A DNA stretch of 34,966 nucleotides. Source: Alphaproteobacteria bacterium. GTDB taxonomy: Bacteria > Pseudomonadota > Alphaproteobacteria > Puniceispirillales > UBA1172. The notes beneath the pieces were generated by a model that saw only the letters and a program-made list of their open reading frames with translations, was not told the origin of the DNA and ran no database searches. The stretch is taken from positions 1 to 34,966 of the forward strand of contig JAHEII010000016.1 of NCBI GenBank assembly GCA_024639485.1. Direction: 5' to 3'. Shown piece after piece: positions 16,543 through 24,857 of this stretch; the first letter of the stretch is position 1; every line of letters begins with the position of its first letter. The position numbers were made by a program, and so were the translations under genes.

Positions 16543-16594
16543 TCAAAACTCTAGCCAAAAAAACCTGGCCAAAAAATCTTAACCAAAAAACAGC
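16541..16594. repeat. 14-nt direct repeats between puuB and lysE
   Basis: Three 14-nt units of form RRCCAAAAAA plus four bases begin at 16553, 16567 and 16581, preceded by a decayed one at 16541. The third lies in the last codons of the minus-strand lysE gene (LFFG-stop), so the array looks like expansion of that gene's 3' end. Confidence 0.65.
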
Positions 16595-17199
16595 AGGAAA
16601 AGCTTTGCCGAAATGGCCAGCATGATAACCCCGATGATGATATCCAGTATGCGCCAGTGGCGGCGGCTAGTCATAAAGCGGGAACAATATCTGGCACCAT
16701 AGCCGAGTGACGCAAAAAACACAAAACTGGCAGTCATGGCACCAAAGGCAAAATGCCATTTGCCAATCACATCATAGGCGATGGAAAAACTGCCAATCAA
16801 AATGACCGTATCCAGATACACATGCGGATTAACGAAAGTCAGCACGGCAAGGGTGGTGAGCGATTTCTGCCATGATAAACCGGATGTAGCGGTTGCCAAT
16901 TGATCCAGATCATATGCCCCGCGCCATGCTGATAGAAAATGCATGACCGCATAAACAAACAGCCATGATGATGCGATAATGGCCAGAACATATTGATAAT
17001 CAGCCATGACAGCATGAACCGCCACCGCCATGCCGCCAACGCCAGCGGCAATCAACAGGGCATCCGCACAAGCACAAAATAGCACACATAAAGTCACATG
17101 CTGGCGCTGCAAACCCTGTTTAAGGACAAAACTGTTTTGCGCACCGATAGCAAGAATGAGCGAAAAGCCAAGCCCGAAGCCGTTTATATAAGCAAGCAT
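16579..17199 (-). CDS. LysE/ArgO-family amino acid exporter
   Basis: A 206-residue inner-membrane protein with about six hydrophobic helices. The N-terminal signature AIGAQNSFVLKQGLQRQH with the downstream acidic CADALLIAAG is characteristic of the LysE/ArgO branch, which exports lysine and/or arginine. NPHVYLDTV in the central helix is also conserved in this family. It is transcribed toward puuB and away from the metal-importer genes. No LysG/ArgP-type regulator is adjacent, which is unusual for this family. Substrate is inferred from family only. Confidence 0.88.
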   Translation of the reverse strand: MLAYINGFGLGFSLILAIGAQNSFVLKQGLQRQHVTLCVLFCACADALLIAAGVGGMAVAVHAVMADYQYVLAIIASSWLFVYAVMHFLSAWRGAYDLDQLATATSGLSWQKSLTTLAVLTFVNPHVYLDTVILIGSFSIAYDVIGKWHFAFGAMTASFVFFASLGYGARYCSRFMTSRRHWRILDIIIGVIMLAISAKLFLLFFG

Positions 17200-17341
17200 A
17201 ATGTGTTCATCCAGATTGCGATTGGCCGCTATGAGTGATCATGTTAGCACCGGAACAATTCCAATATTCACCGATAGCATGATTGGCTGGCGATTACTAT
17301 TTGCGTTACAGATATTAACCGCAAATAAGGGTTCTTGCAAA

Positions 17342-17363
17342 AAAGTTAGTATGTGCTAACTTT
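17342..17363. promoter_or_regulatory. Palindromic operator candidate for the metal importer
   Basis: AAAGTTAG-N6-CTAACTTT is a perfect 22-bp dyad just upstream of the importer genes. The layout (TTAG-N6-CTAA core) resembles DtxR/MntR-type boxes, which fits repression by a metal-loaded regulator. A second, bulged repeat (TTTGCG...CGCAAA, 17300-17325) lies upstream. Confidence 0.6.
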
Positions 17364-17405
17364 CTATTTATGAGATATAAGAATCCAGACAAAAAGCGCA
17401 AAGAT

Positions 17406-18332
17406 ATGTTCAGCTATCATGTGATCAAACGGGTTGTGATGCTGGCTATTTTATTATGCAGCTTTAGCGTGGCGGGTCTGGCTTCGGCTGAACGGATCAA
17501 GGTTGTGACCAGCTTTACGATTCTGGCTGATATGACACGGCAAGTGGCAGGCGTGCATGCTGATGTGGTATCGATTACCCGTCCGGGCGCGGAAATCCAC
17601 GGTTATCAGCCCACTCCGCAAGACTTGGTGCAGGCTATTGATGCTGATCTGCTGATCTATAACGGGCTTAATCTGGAACAATGGATGGATCAGTTTCTGC
17701 AACATCTGGGTGATATTCCATCTGTCCGGATTAGTGCAGGGATTGCCCCTATATCCATTGATGCCGGTGTTTATGCGGGTAAAGCCAATCCGCATGCGTG
17801 GATGGGGCTGGAAAATGCCAATATCTATATTGATAATATTGCTGATGCATTATCCGATATCGATCCGCAAAACAAAACGCATTACATGACCAATGCTAGT
17901 CAGTACAAAGCCAGATTATCAGAACAGATTTTGCCACTAAAAGCCGATATCGCGGCATTGCCGGAACATGCCAGATGGTTAGTTACATGTGAGGGTGCGT
18001 TTAGCTATCTGGCCGCTGATCTTGGGATGAAAGAGCTGTATTTATGGCCGATCAATGCCGATAGCCGAGCTACTCCGCAACAGGTTCGACGGGTAATTGA
18101 TCATATCCGCTTGCATGATATTCCGGCGATTTTTTGTGAAAGTACGGTAAATACCGCCCCGGCAGAACAAGTAGCAAGCGAAACCGGTATTCATTATGGC
18201 GGTGTGTTATATGTCGATAGCCTGAGCGTTGAAGGCGGCCCTGTTCCAAGCTATGAAGATTTAATTGTTGTCAATGTCAACACTATCAAACAGGCTATTG
18301 ATAGTGGACTTGCCAAAACACAGAACGAATAA
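17406..18332 (+). CDS. sitA: Manganese/zinc/iron ABC transporter, periplasmic metal-binding protein
   Basis: A 308-residue (from 17406) receptor of the ZnuA/MntA/SitA cluster. The N-terminus is a good signal peptide with the cleavage-like end GLASA. The expected ligands are His65 (GAEIHGYQP), His130 (NPHAW), Glu196 (CEGAFSYL) and Asp271 (YVDSLS). The His-His-Glu-Asp set and the absence of a His-rich loop favour manganese (or iron) over zinc. A longer frame starts at 17370, but that ATG is only six bases from the operator at 17342-17363 and adds a charged, non-signal extension; I therefore prefer 17406, although no strong ribosome site precedes either. Confidence 0.9.
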   Translation: MFSYHVIKRVVMLAILLCSFSVAGLASAERIKVVTSFTILADMTRQVAGVHADVVSITRPGAEIHGYQPTPQDLVQAIDADLLIYNGLNLEQWMDQFLQHLGDIPSVRISAGIAPISIDAGVYAGKANPHAWMGLENANIYIDNIADALSDIDPQNKTHYMTNASQYKARLSEQILPLKADIAALPEHARWLVTCEGAFSYLAADLGMKELYLWPINADSRATPQQVRRVIDHIRLHDIPAIFCESTVNTAPAEQVASETGIHYGGVLYVDSLSVEGGPVPSYEDLIVVNVNTIKQAIDSGLAKTQNE

Positions 18333-18334
18333 AA

Positions 18335-19210
18335 GTGATGCGGAAAACAATGAAAACATATGATGATGGTATCCGAGCAGAAGACGTTTCAGTGACCTAC
18401 CCCAATGGTCATAAAGCGTTATGGGATGCCAGCTTTATCCTGCCGCATGGGACGGTTTGCGGTCTGGTCGGAATTAATGGTGCCGGTAAATCGACTTTGT
18501 TCAAGGCTATCATGGGGTTTACGCGGCTATCCCGTGGAACAATCAGCATCATGGGCAGAACCGTGGCTGAGGCATTGAAAGAAAATCTGATTTCATATGT
18601 ACCGCAAACCGAACAGGTTGACTGGAACTTTCCAGTGCTGGTCGAGGATGTGGTGATGATGGGTCGATATGGCCATATGGGATTTTTACGCAGACCCGGT
18701 AAAGCAGATCATGACGCGGTTGAACAGGCACTACATAGGGTTAATATGCAGGATTACCGCCACCGCCAGATAGGAGAGCTTTCGGGTGGCCAGCGCAAAC
18801 GTGTTTTTCTGGCCAGAGCAATTGCCCAGAACGGACATGTTATTCTGCTGGATGAGCCATTTACCGGTGTTGATGTGCATACCGAAGAACAGATTATCCA
18901 GCTGATGCTGGATTTACGCGCCGAAGGCCGGATCATTCTGGTATCTACGCATAATCTGGGCTCAGTGCCGGAGTTTTGTGACCGCACCATCCTGATCAGG
19001 GGAACGGTGTTAAGTTATGGTGAAACCGAAACCACATTCACACAAGATAATCTGCAAGAAGCTTTTGGTGGTGTGTTGCGGTATTTCACGCTTAGTGGCA
19101 AAACTCTGCACGAAGATAGCGATAGCCGCTCAGTAACTATCCTTACCGATGATGAGCGGCCGCTGGTTCAATATGGCGGAAAAACAAAAACCAAGGAAGG
19201 AGAGTCCTGA
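18335..19210 (+). CDS. sitB: Manganese/zinc/iron ABC transporter, ATP-binding protein
   Basis: A 291-residue cytoplasmic ATPase. Walker A GINGAGKST is at residues 46-54, the signature LSGGQRKR at 149-156 and Walker B VILLDEPFTGVD at 169-180. The Q-loop region reads YVPQTEQVDWNFPV, typical of metal-family ATPases. It begins two bases after the sitA stop; the first possible codon is GTG 18335, with ATG at 18338 and another at 18350 (GGAAAACA before it), so the exact start is unsettled. A C-terminal tail of about 50 residues after the ATPase core is longer than the minimal fold. Confidence 0.92.
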   Translation: MMRKTMKTYDDGIRAEDVSVTYPNGHKALWDASFILPHGTVCGLVGINGAGKSTLFKAIMGFTRLSRGTISIMGRTVAEALKENLISYVPQTEQVDWNFPVLVEDVVMMGRYGHMGFLRRPGKADHDAVEQALHRVNMQDYRHRQIGELSGGQRKRVFLARAIAQNGHVILLDEPFTGVDVHTEEQIIQLMLDLRAEGRIILVSTHNLGSVPEFCDRTILIRGTVLSYGETETTFTQDNLQEAFGGVLRYFTLSGKTLHEDSDSRSVTILTDDERPLVQYGGKTKTKEGES

Positions 19211-20054
19211 GTGTATCTGCTTACGCCTTTTTCCTATGACTATATGAATAATGCCATGCTGATGGCGGGGCTTGTTGGCGGTATGTGTGCGTTTCTGTCT
19301 GCCTATCTGATGCTAAAGGGATGCGTTATCCCATTCGGTTGTCCCCGGAGTAGCAGGCGCCTATATGCTGGGCTTGCCATTTGCGCTTGGGGCTTTTCTT
19401 GCTGGTGGACTGGCGGCACTGGCCATGCTGTTTTTATCTGAACGCTCAGGGCTGAAAATTGACACAATCATAGGCATTATTTTCACCTCATTCTTTGGGT
19501 TGGGGCTGTTTATGATGTCGTTATGGCCGATGTCGGTGTCTATCCAGACGATTGTTTTTGGCAATATTCTGTCTGTTACCCCCGAAGATAAAGTCCAGCT
19601 TCTGGTGATATCCATCGTGACTCTTTCGATTTTGATGTTCCGCTGGAAAGATTTAATGGTGACTTTTTTTGACGAAGATCATGCGCGGAGTGTCGGGCTG
19701 AATCCGGTTCGCTTGAAATTACTGTTTTTCATGCTGTTATCGGCATCGGTGGTGGCGGCGATGAAAACGGTTGGTGCGTTTCTGGTGATTGCCATGGTTA
19801 TCACGCCGGGGGCGACGGCTTATCTGATCTGTGACCGGTTTCCGCGACTGATTGCCGTTTCGGTTCTGATTGGTGTGCTGACCAGTGTTATGGGTACATA
19901 TATCAGCTTTTTTCTGGATGGCGCGACTGGTGGGGTGATTGTCACGCTTCAGCTGATCATTTTTCTGATCACTTTTGTTATCGCGCCAAAATATGGCTGG
20001 CTGGCCAGTCGCCGTAAGGCGCGTGCCGCCATGACATATCAGGAACCGGTTTAA
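19211..20054 (+). pseudogene. sitC: Manganese/zinc/iron ABC permease (SitC-like), frame-disrupted
   Basis: Two overlapping frames together encode one ABC-3 family permease. The first (GTG 19211, good AAGGAGAG site) gives 36 codons up to LMLK and then goes out of frame at 19319. The family sequence resumes in another frame at 19320 as GDALSHSVVPGVAGAYMLG and runs to 20054. Compared with the intact paralogue sitD (KGWALMGDAVSH), the codons for WxLMG are missing: 2 nt stand where 18 are expected, a 16-nt loss. The downstream part could start at ATG 19365 but would lack the first helix and the conserved motif. It may be a true null allele, a strain variant or an assembly error. Confidence 0.85.
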
Positions 20055-20896
20055 TGAGCTGGGCTGATCTTATATTGCCGTTTCAATTTGGCTTTATGCA
20101 GAATGCGTTTCTGATTGGTATTATGGTGGCGGTGCCAACGGCCTTGCTATCCTGTTTTCTCGTGATGAAAGGCTGGGCGTTGATGGGGGATGCGGTTAGC
20201 CACGCTATTTTGCCCGGTATTGTGCTGGCCTATATTTTCGGGTTTCCATTGCTGATTGGCGCTTTTTTAGCAGGCATGCTATGTGCGTTGATGACCGGAT
20301 TCCTGACCACTAATAGCCGCGTCAAACAGGATACGGTGATGGGTGTTGTGTTTTCTGGGATGTTCGGGGTCGGGATTGTTCTTTATGTATCCATTAAAAC
20401 CGATTTGCATCTGGATCATATTCTGTTCGGGCATCTGCTTGGGGTTAACGGCAATGATCTGTTTCTGACAGCGGCGATTGCTGTGCCGGTTAGTCTGATT
20501 CTGATGCTGAAATGGAAAGACCTGATGCTTCATAGCTTTGATGCGATGCAGGCTAAGGCCAGCGGGCTTTCTGTCGGGATATTGCATTACGGACTGTTGA
20601 CGATGATATCACTTGGGGTTGTGGCGACGCTTGCGGCTACGGGATTGATACTGGCTATCGGTTTGCTGATTGCCCCCGGTGCGATTGCTTTTCTTCTGAC
20701 CCGGCGATTTGCCTATATGCTCTGGCTGGCTGTAGGGATTTCTGTTTCTGCCATGATCATGGGGATTTACCTGAGCTTTTTTATCAATAGCGCACCGGCA
20801 CCAACTGTGATCCTGATTCTGACATTCTGGTTTATGATGGCCTTTATTTATCGCATGGCGCGGATCAAGATGTTGACTACCCGTATGGAAAGTTAA
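20054..20896 (+). CDS. sitD: Manganese/zinc/iron ABC transporter permease
   Basis: A 280-residue ABC-3 family inner-membrane permease with about eight to nine helices. The conserved cytoplasmic motif KGWALMGDAVSHAILPG (residues 39-55) is intact, followed by GAFLAGMLCALMTGFL and, near the C-terminus, GLLIAPGAIAFLL. It overlaps the upstream permease stop by one base (TAATG). If the preceding sitC is truly broken, this protein would have to form a homodimeric channel for the importer to work. Confidence 0.93.
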   Translation: MSWADLILPFQFGFMQNAFLIGIMVAVPTALLSCFLVMKGWALMGDAVSHAILPGIVLAYIFGFPLLIGAFLAGMLCALMTGFLTTNSRVKQDTVMGVVFSGMFGVGIVLYVSIKTDLHLDHILFGHLLGVNGNDLFLTAAIAVPVSLILMLKWKDLMLHSFDAMQAKASGLSVGILHYGLLTMISLGVVATLAATGLILAIGLLIAPGAIAFLLTRRFAYMLWLAVGISVSAMIMGIYLSFFINSAPAPTVILILTFWFMMAFIYRMARIKMLTTRMES

Positions 20897-20960
20897 AAAT
20901 CTCTCATAAGGGTAAAAAACCGCTTTACAAACATGATGCCAAACAGGTAATGAAAATCTC

Positions 20961-20996
20961 GAATGATGGCGTCATTCATTGGCGATATTATCGCCA
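20961..20996 (+). other. Paired hairpins after sitD
   Basis: GAATGA-TGGCG-TCATTC (20961-20977) is followed at once by TGGCGAT-ATT-ATCGCCA (20980-20996), then AACCTTTGTTT. They lie about 65 nt past the sitD stop. They may act as a weak terminator or be part of the creatinase leader. Confidence 0.5.
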
Positions 20997-21045
20997 AACC
21001 TTTGTTTCTGATTTGATAATTATATCCTGTACGCCGGGATAATCA

Positions 21046-21079
21046 TCTCAGGAGTAATAGGTCGTTAGCGCTCCTGAGA
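21046..21079 (+). promoter_or_regulatory. Leader stem-loop upstream of creatinase
   Basis: TCTCAGGAG (21046-21054) pairs perfectly with CTCCTGAGA (21071-21079) around a 16-nt loop; a smaller TATCC/GGATA helix lies just upstream. It ends 40 nt before the creatinase ATG. I cannot match it to a known riboswitch class. Confidence 0.5.
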
Positions 21080-21119
21080 ACATCGTTTCGCAAGAAATTA
21101 TTTTTCAAAGGAGCCAACA

Positions 21120-22328
21120 ATGAACAGACCTCAATATTACCGTTTCCACAATGGAACTAAAGACGCTTTACCTTTTTCGCAAAACGAATACAAACGGCGT
21201 CTGACCGCGATCAGGGCGCGCATGGCGGCCAGAGATATTGACGCATTAATTCTGACCTCTATGCATAATGTGGCCTATTATACCGGCTTTCTGTATTGTG
21301 CTTTTGGTCGACCTTATGCGGCGGTGATTACCGCTGATGCCTGCACCACTGTTTCGGCGGCGATTGATGCTGGCCAGCCTTGGCGGCGATCCATTGATGA
21401 TAATGTGACCTATACCGACTGGCAACGCGGCAATTATTATCGGGCGATCAATGATTTGCTACCAACGGCGAAGCGTATTGGCATCGAAGACGATCATGTC
21501 ACTTTACAAAACCGGCAAGCATTTGCCAGTTTTATGCCGAATGCAGAATGGACAGATATTTCTGCTGATACCATGACCGAACGCATGATAAAATCCGAAG
21601 AAGAAATCACGCTGATCAAGGCAGGCGCGGCGGTGGCGGATATTGGCGGCTATGCCATACATGCAGCGATCCGCGAAGGCGTGCGGGAAATTGATGTCGC
21701 TATGGCTGGACGTGATGCGATGGAATTGGCTATTGCGGAATCATTTCCGGATAGTGAGTTGCGGGATTCATGGGTCTGGTTCCAATCCGGTATCAATACC
21801 GATGGCGCGCATAATCCGGTGACTTGCCGGAAACTGGCGGCTGGTGATCTGTTGTCGCTAAATACCTTTCCCATGATTTCTGCCTATTACACGGCGCTGG
21901 AACGGACGCTTTTTCTGGGTGAGCCTGATGCGGCAACACGCCAGGCATGGGATGCTAATCTGGCGGTGCATGAATACGGGCTTAGCCTAATCAAGCCGGG
22001 GGCAACATGTAGCGGAATTACGGCGGAGCTGAATACCATGTTTGCCGAAAGCGGATATTTAGAACGCAGAACATTTGGATATGGACATTCTTTTGGTGTG
22101 CTATCGCATTATTACGGGCGTGAGGCCGGGCTGGAATTGCGCGAAGATATCGATACTGTTCTGGTGCCGGGGATGGTTGTGTCCATGGAACCCATGATCA
22201 CTATCGGCGATGATGAGCCGGGGCGTGGCGGATATCGCGAACATGATATTCTGGTTGTTACCGCTGAAGGAGCAGAAAACATCACCAAGTTCCCATATGG
22301 CATGGAGCATAACATCATTTCTGTTTAA
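21120..22328 (+). CDS. Creatinase (creatine amidinohydrolase)
   Basis: A 402-residue cytosolic enzyme that hydrolyses creatine to sarcosine and urea. It has the M24 pita-bread fold without the metal ligands. The residues known in Pseudomonas putida creatinase appear at almost the same numbers: Arg64 (FGRPYA), His231 (GAHNPV), Glu261 (ALERTLFL), Arg334 (YYGREAGLELREDIDT) and Glu357 (SMEPMI). Long identical blocks such as WFQSGINTDGAHNPVT and ENITKFPYG make the assignment firm and separate it from the DMSP lyase DddP of the same fold at 5617. AAAGGAG precedes the ATG. No sarcosine oxidase or urease genes are in the window. Confidence 0.94.
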   Translation: MNRPQYYRFHNGTKDALPFSQNEYKRRLTAIRARMAARDIDALILTSMHNVAYYTGFLYCAFGRPYAAVITADACTTVSAAIDAGQPWRRSIDDNVTYTDWQRGNYYRAINDLLPTAKRIGIEDDHVTLQNRQAFASFMPNAEWTDISADTMTERMIKSEEEITLIKAGAAVADIGGYAIHAAIREGVREIDVAMAGRDAMELAIAESFPDSELRDSWVWFQSGINTDGAHNPVTCRKLAAGDLLSLNTFPMISAYYTALERTLFLGEPDAATRQAWDANLAVHEYGLSLIKPGATCSGITAELNTMFAESGYLERRTFGYGHSFGVLSHYYGREAGLELREDIDTVLVPGMVVSMEPMITIGDDEPGRGGYREHDILVVTAEGAENITKFPYGMEHNIISV

Positions 22329-22366
22329 TCAGAGGCGATCAGCATGCCAGATTACTATTAGCTATA

Positions 22367-22407
22367 CCAATCTGTCTGTTTATTAGGGTTTAAACTAGAC
22401 AGATTGG
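22367..22407. other. Long hairpin between creatinase and aapJ
   Basis: CCAATCTGTCTGTTTA (22367-22382) pairs with TAAAC-T-AGACAGATTGG (22391-22407), giving a 16-bp stem with one bulged T and an 8-nt loop. No T-run follows on the plus strand (GGTGATAAG), so it is not a textbook terminator. Confidence 0.75.
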
Positions 22408-22482
22408 GGTGATAAGAGTTAAGTTATTCTCAATTAATGGTTCAATCATGAATCAAGATAATTACCATGGCAGGAGATATAT

Positions 22483-23541
22483 ATGAAAAATTTGCCACTT
22501 ATTGTTATTGTTCTCGTTATTGGTGGTGGTTTAGGCTACTTCCTTGGCGGTGGAAATGAGCAAGCTGTTGAGCAAGAAGCTGTGATGGAAACATCATCAG
22601 AATCTACTCTGGAAGCAGTAAAAGCTAAAGGCTACGTTCAGTGTGGAGTAAGTCAGGGTCTTCCCGGATTTTCAAATGCTGATGACAATGGTAACTGGAC
22701 AGGGATTGATGTCGATCTTTGTCGTGGTGTTGCCGCTGCTGTTTTTGGCGATGCTGATAAAGTCCGCTTTACACCGCTTTCCGCAAAGCAGCGCTTTACC
22801 GCGTTATCATCCGGTGAAATTGATATTCTTTCACGGAACACAACATGGACAATGACACGTGATACCCAGCTAGGTCTGAACTTTGCCGGTGTCAATTATT
22901 ACGATGGTCAGGGCATGATGGTTCCATCCGGTCTTGGTGTCACATCAGCGACTGAACTTGATGGTGCTAATATCTGCACAAACACAGGCACAACGACTGA
23001 GCTGAACATCACGGATTACTTCCGTGCTAACAATATGAGCTTTGAGCTGGTTGCCTTTGAAAAAGCAGATGAGGTTGTTGCCGCTTATGATGCGGGACGT
23101 TGTGACGTTTACACAACTGACCGTTCAGGTCTGGCCGCACAGCGTACCAAGCTGACTAATCCAGATGCACATGTTGTTCTGCCGGAAATTATTTCCAAAG
23201 AGCCACTGGGCCCGGTTGTCCGTCAAGGCGACGATCAGTGGTTTAACATTGTTCGCTGGTCACTGAACGCGATGATCAATGCCGAAGAACTTGGTGTTAC
23301 ACAATCCAATGTTGATAGCATGATGGGGTCGGATAATCCTTCCATCAAGCGTCTTCTGGGTGAAGAAGGTAACTTTGGTGAAGAACTTGGTCTAAGCAAT
23401 GACTGGGCCGCTAACCTGATCAAGGCTGTTGGTAACTATGGTGAGTCTTATGACGCGCATGTTACTCCACTTGGTCTGGCTCGTGGCGTTAACGCATTGT
23501 GGAGCGATGGCGGAATTCTATACGCCGCGCCTATCCGCTAG
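22483..23541 (+). CDS. aapJ: General/polar L-amino acid ABC transporter, substrate-binding protein
   Basis: A 352-residue family-3 solute-binding protein. The start of the mature fold (LEAVKAKGYVQCGV) and the blocks GIDVDLCRGVAAAVFGD, RFTALSSGEIDILSRNTTWT and CDVYTTDRSGL identify the AapJ/BztA group, which binds a wide range of L-amino acids. The N-terminus is odd: a glycine-rich hydrophobic helix (residues 4-24) without a clear signal-peptidase site, then a linker rich in Glu and Ser up to about residue 43. It may stay membrane-anchored. CAGGAG lies just before the ATG. A hairpin follows the gene at 23558. Confidence 0.92.
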   Translation: MKNLPLIVIVLVIGGGLGYFLGGGNEQAVEQEAVMETSSESTLEAVKAKGYVQCGVSQGLPGFSNADDNGNWTGIDVDLCRGVAAAVFGDADKVRFTPLSAKQRFTALSSGEIDILSRNTTWTMTRDTQLGLNFAGVNYYDGQGMMVPSGLGVTSATELDGANICTNTGTTTELNITDYFRANNMSFELVAFEKADEVVAAYDAGRCDVYTTDRSGLAAQRTKLTNPDAHVVLPEIISKEPLGPVVRQGDDQWFNIVRWSLNAMINAEELGVTQSNVDSMMGSDNPSIKRLLGEEGNFGEELGLSNDWAANLIKAVGNYGESYDAHVTPLGLARGVNALWSDGGILYAAPIR

Positions 23542-23557
23542 GTATAAATACATTTGT

Positions 23558-23584
23558 GGCATCCATCCTTATGGGGTGGGTGCC
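23558..23584 (+). other. Stem-loop between aapJ and aapQ
   Basis: GGCATCCATCC (23558-23568) pairs with GGGTGGGTGCC (23574-23584), an 11-bp stem with two G-U pairs and a 5-nt loop, 16 nt past the aapJ stop. No U-tract follows. It probably sets the receptor-to-permease ratio. Confidence 0.72.
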
Positions 23585-23636
23585 GCTAATCCCTTGCAGA
23601 TTGTATATTCCGATTAAAAATATCTGGTAAAAGGGC

Positions 23637-24857
23637 ATGACAGTAATGAATTTTTCTGATTTATCGCGATTATGGAATGATGCACGCATCCGGCGGATAA
23701 CCATACAGGTTGTATTAGTCGCGCTTGTTGTGTTTTGTTTCTGGTGGCTGATCAGCAATACATCACAAAATCTGGATAAACTGAATAAATCTATCGGTTT
23801 TGATTTTCTTTCGCAAAATGCGGGATTCCAGATCGCTCCAACATTAGGCACATGGCTATTTTCTTATGAGGTAGGGCAATCTACCTATTGGGACGTGTAT
23901 CTGATTGGTATTATAAATACGCTTCTAGTTGCTGTTCTGGGTATCATCGCGGCAACGGTGATCGGCTTTCTGGTCGGTATTATGCGGCTATCGAATAACA
24001 TCATTTTCAGAAGCTTTGCGACGGTATATATTGAACTCTTGCGGAATATCCCACTGCTTCTGCAGTTATTTTTCTGGTATTTTACGGTTTTGCGTTCCTT
24101 GCCGGATAAACGGGGAAAGGTTGATCTGATCCCCGGCGCGGTTAGCGTTAATCTGGAAGGATTATTTCTGCCCTTTCCCATATGGCATAGCGGTGCCGGT
24201 TTTGCTGGCATCATTTTGCTGATTGCCGTTATATCGGCGCTTTACATGCGTGCAAAATCGCGTTCCAGACAATTAATGACTGGCCATCCCTTAGCGATAT
24301 GGCGGATCACTGCGGGCATATTTGCCGCCGCGTGTCTGATGATCGTTGTTAGTGTCGGGATACCCATGGAATGGAGCCAGCCAACATTCATAGAAACAGG
24401 GCCAATTCTCAAACAGGGATTTGATAAAACAACTGCTATCATGATCATCCCCGAAATGCTGGCGGTCTGGTTTGCGCTGACATTATATACCGCTGCCTTT
24501 ATTGCGGAAAATGTCCGTTCAGGTATTCTGGCGGTGAGCAAAGGCCAGACAGAAGCCGCAAATGCGTTGGGGTTAAGCACTGGCCAGACATTGCGGTTGA
24601 TTGTTATTCCGCAAGCGATGCGGGTCATTGTACCGCCGCTGACATCACAATATCTCAACCTTACAAAAAACTCGTCATTGGCGGTGGCTATCGCTTATCC
24701 AGAACTGGTGTCTATCTTTGCTGGTACGGCTATGAATCAGGTGGGTAAGGAAATTGAAATGTTCTTCATGATGATGGTGGTTTATCTGACGTTCTCGCTT
24801 CTGACCTCGGCCTTTATGAACTGGTTTAATCATCGCAGCAAGTTGGTGGAACGGTAA
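23637..24857 (+). CDS. aapQ: General L-amino acid ABC transporter permease
   Basis: A 406-residue HisM/AapQ-type inner-membrane permease. The first helix is followed by a long periplasmic loop and a second block of helices. The cytoplasmic ATPase-contact loop is EAANALGLSTGQTLRLIVIP, preceded by IAENVRSGILAVSKGQ, and then LTKNSSLAVAIAYPEL, all typical of AapQ/BztB. Start choice is open: ATG 23637 has GGG immediately upstream, ATG 23646 has it at better spacing. Its last base overlaps the aapM start (TAATG). Confidence 0.93.
   Translation: MTVMNFSDLSRLWNDARIRRITIQVVLVALVVFCFWWLISNTSQNLDKLNKSIGFDFLSQNAGFQIAPTLGTWLFSYEVGQSTYWDVYLIGIINTLLVAVLGIIAATVIGFLVGIMRLSNNIIFRSFATVYIELLRNIPLLLQLFFWYFTVLRSLPDKRGKVDLIPGAVSVNLEGLFLPFPIWHSGAGFAGIILLIAVISALYMRAKSRSRQLMTGHPLAIWRITAGIFAAACLMIVVSVGIPMEWSQPTFIETGPILKQGFDKTTAIMIIPEMLAVWFALTLYTAAFIAENVRSGILAVSKGQTEAANALGLSTGQTLRLIVIPQAMRVIVPPLTSQYLNLTKNSSLAVAIAYPELVSIFAGTAMNQVGKEIEMFFMMMVVYLTFSLLTSAFMNWFNHRSKLVER

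Noticed and set aside
17370-17405. N-terminal extension of sitA from ATG 17370
   Set aside because: The ATG is six bases from the operator dyad and adds charged residues before a good signal peptide that starts at 17406.
20961-21079. Known guanidine or glycine riboswitch before creatinase
   Set aside because: The ACGR-loop hairpin pair of guanidine-II and the glycine aptamer core are not present, so I report only an unassigned structured leader.
24242-24658. 138-residue minus-strand frame inside aapQ
   Set aside because: Shadow of the conserved permease core; composition is that of a reversed hydrophobic gene.
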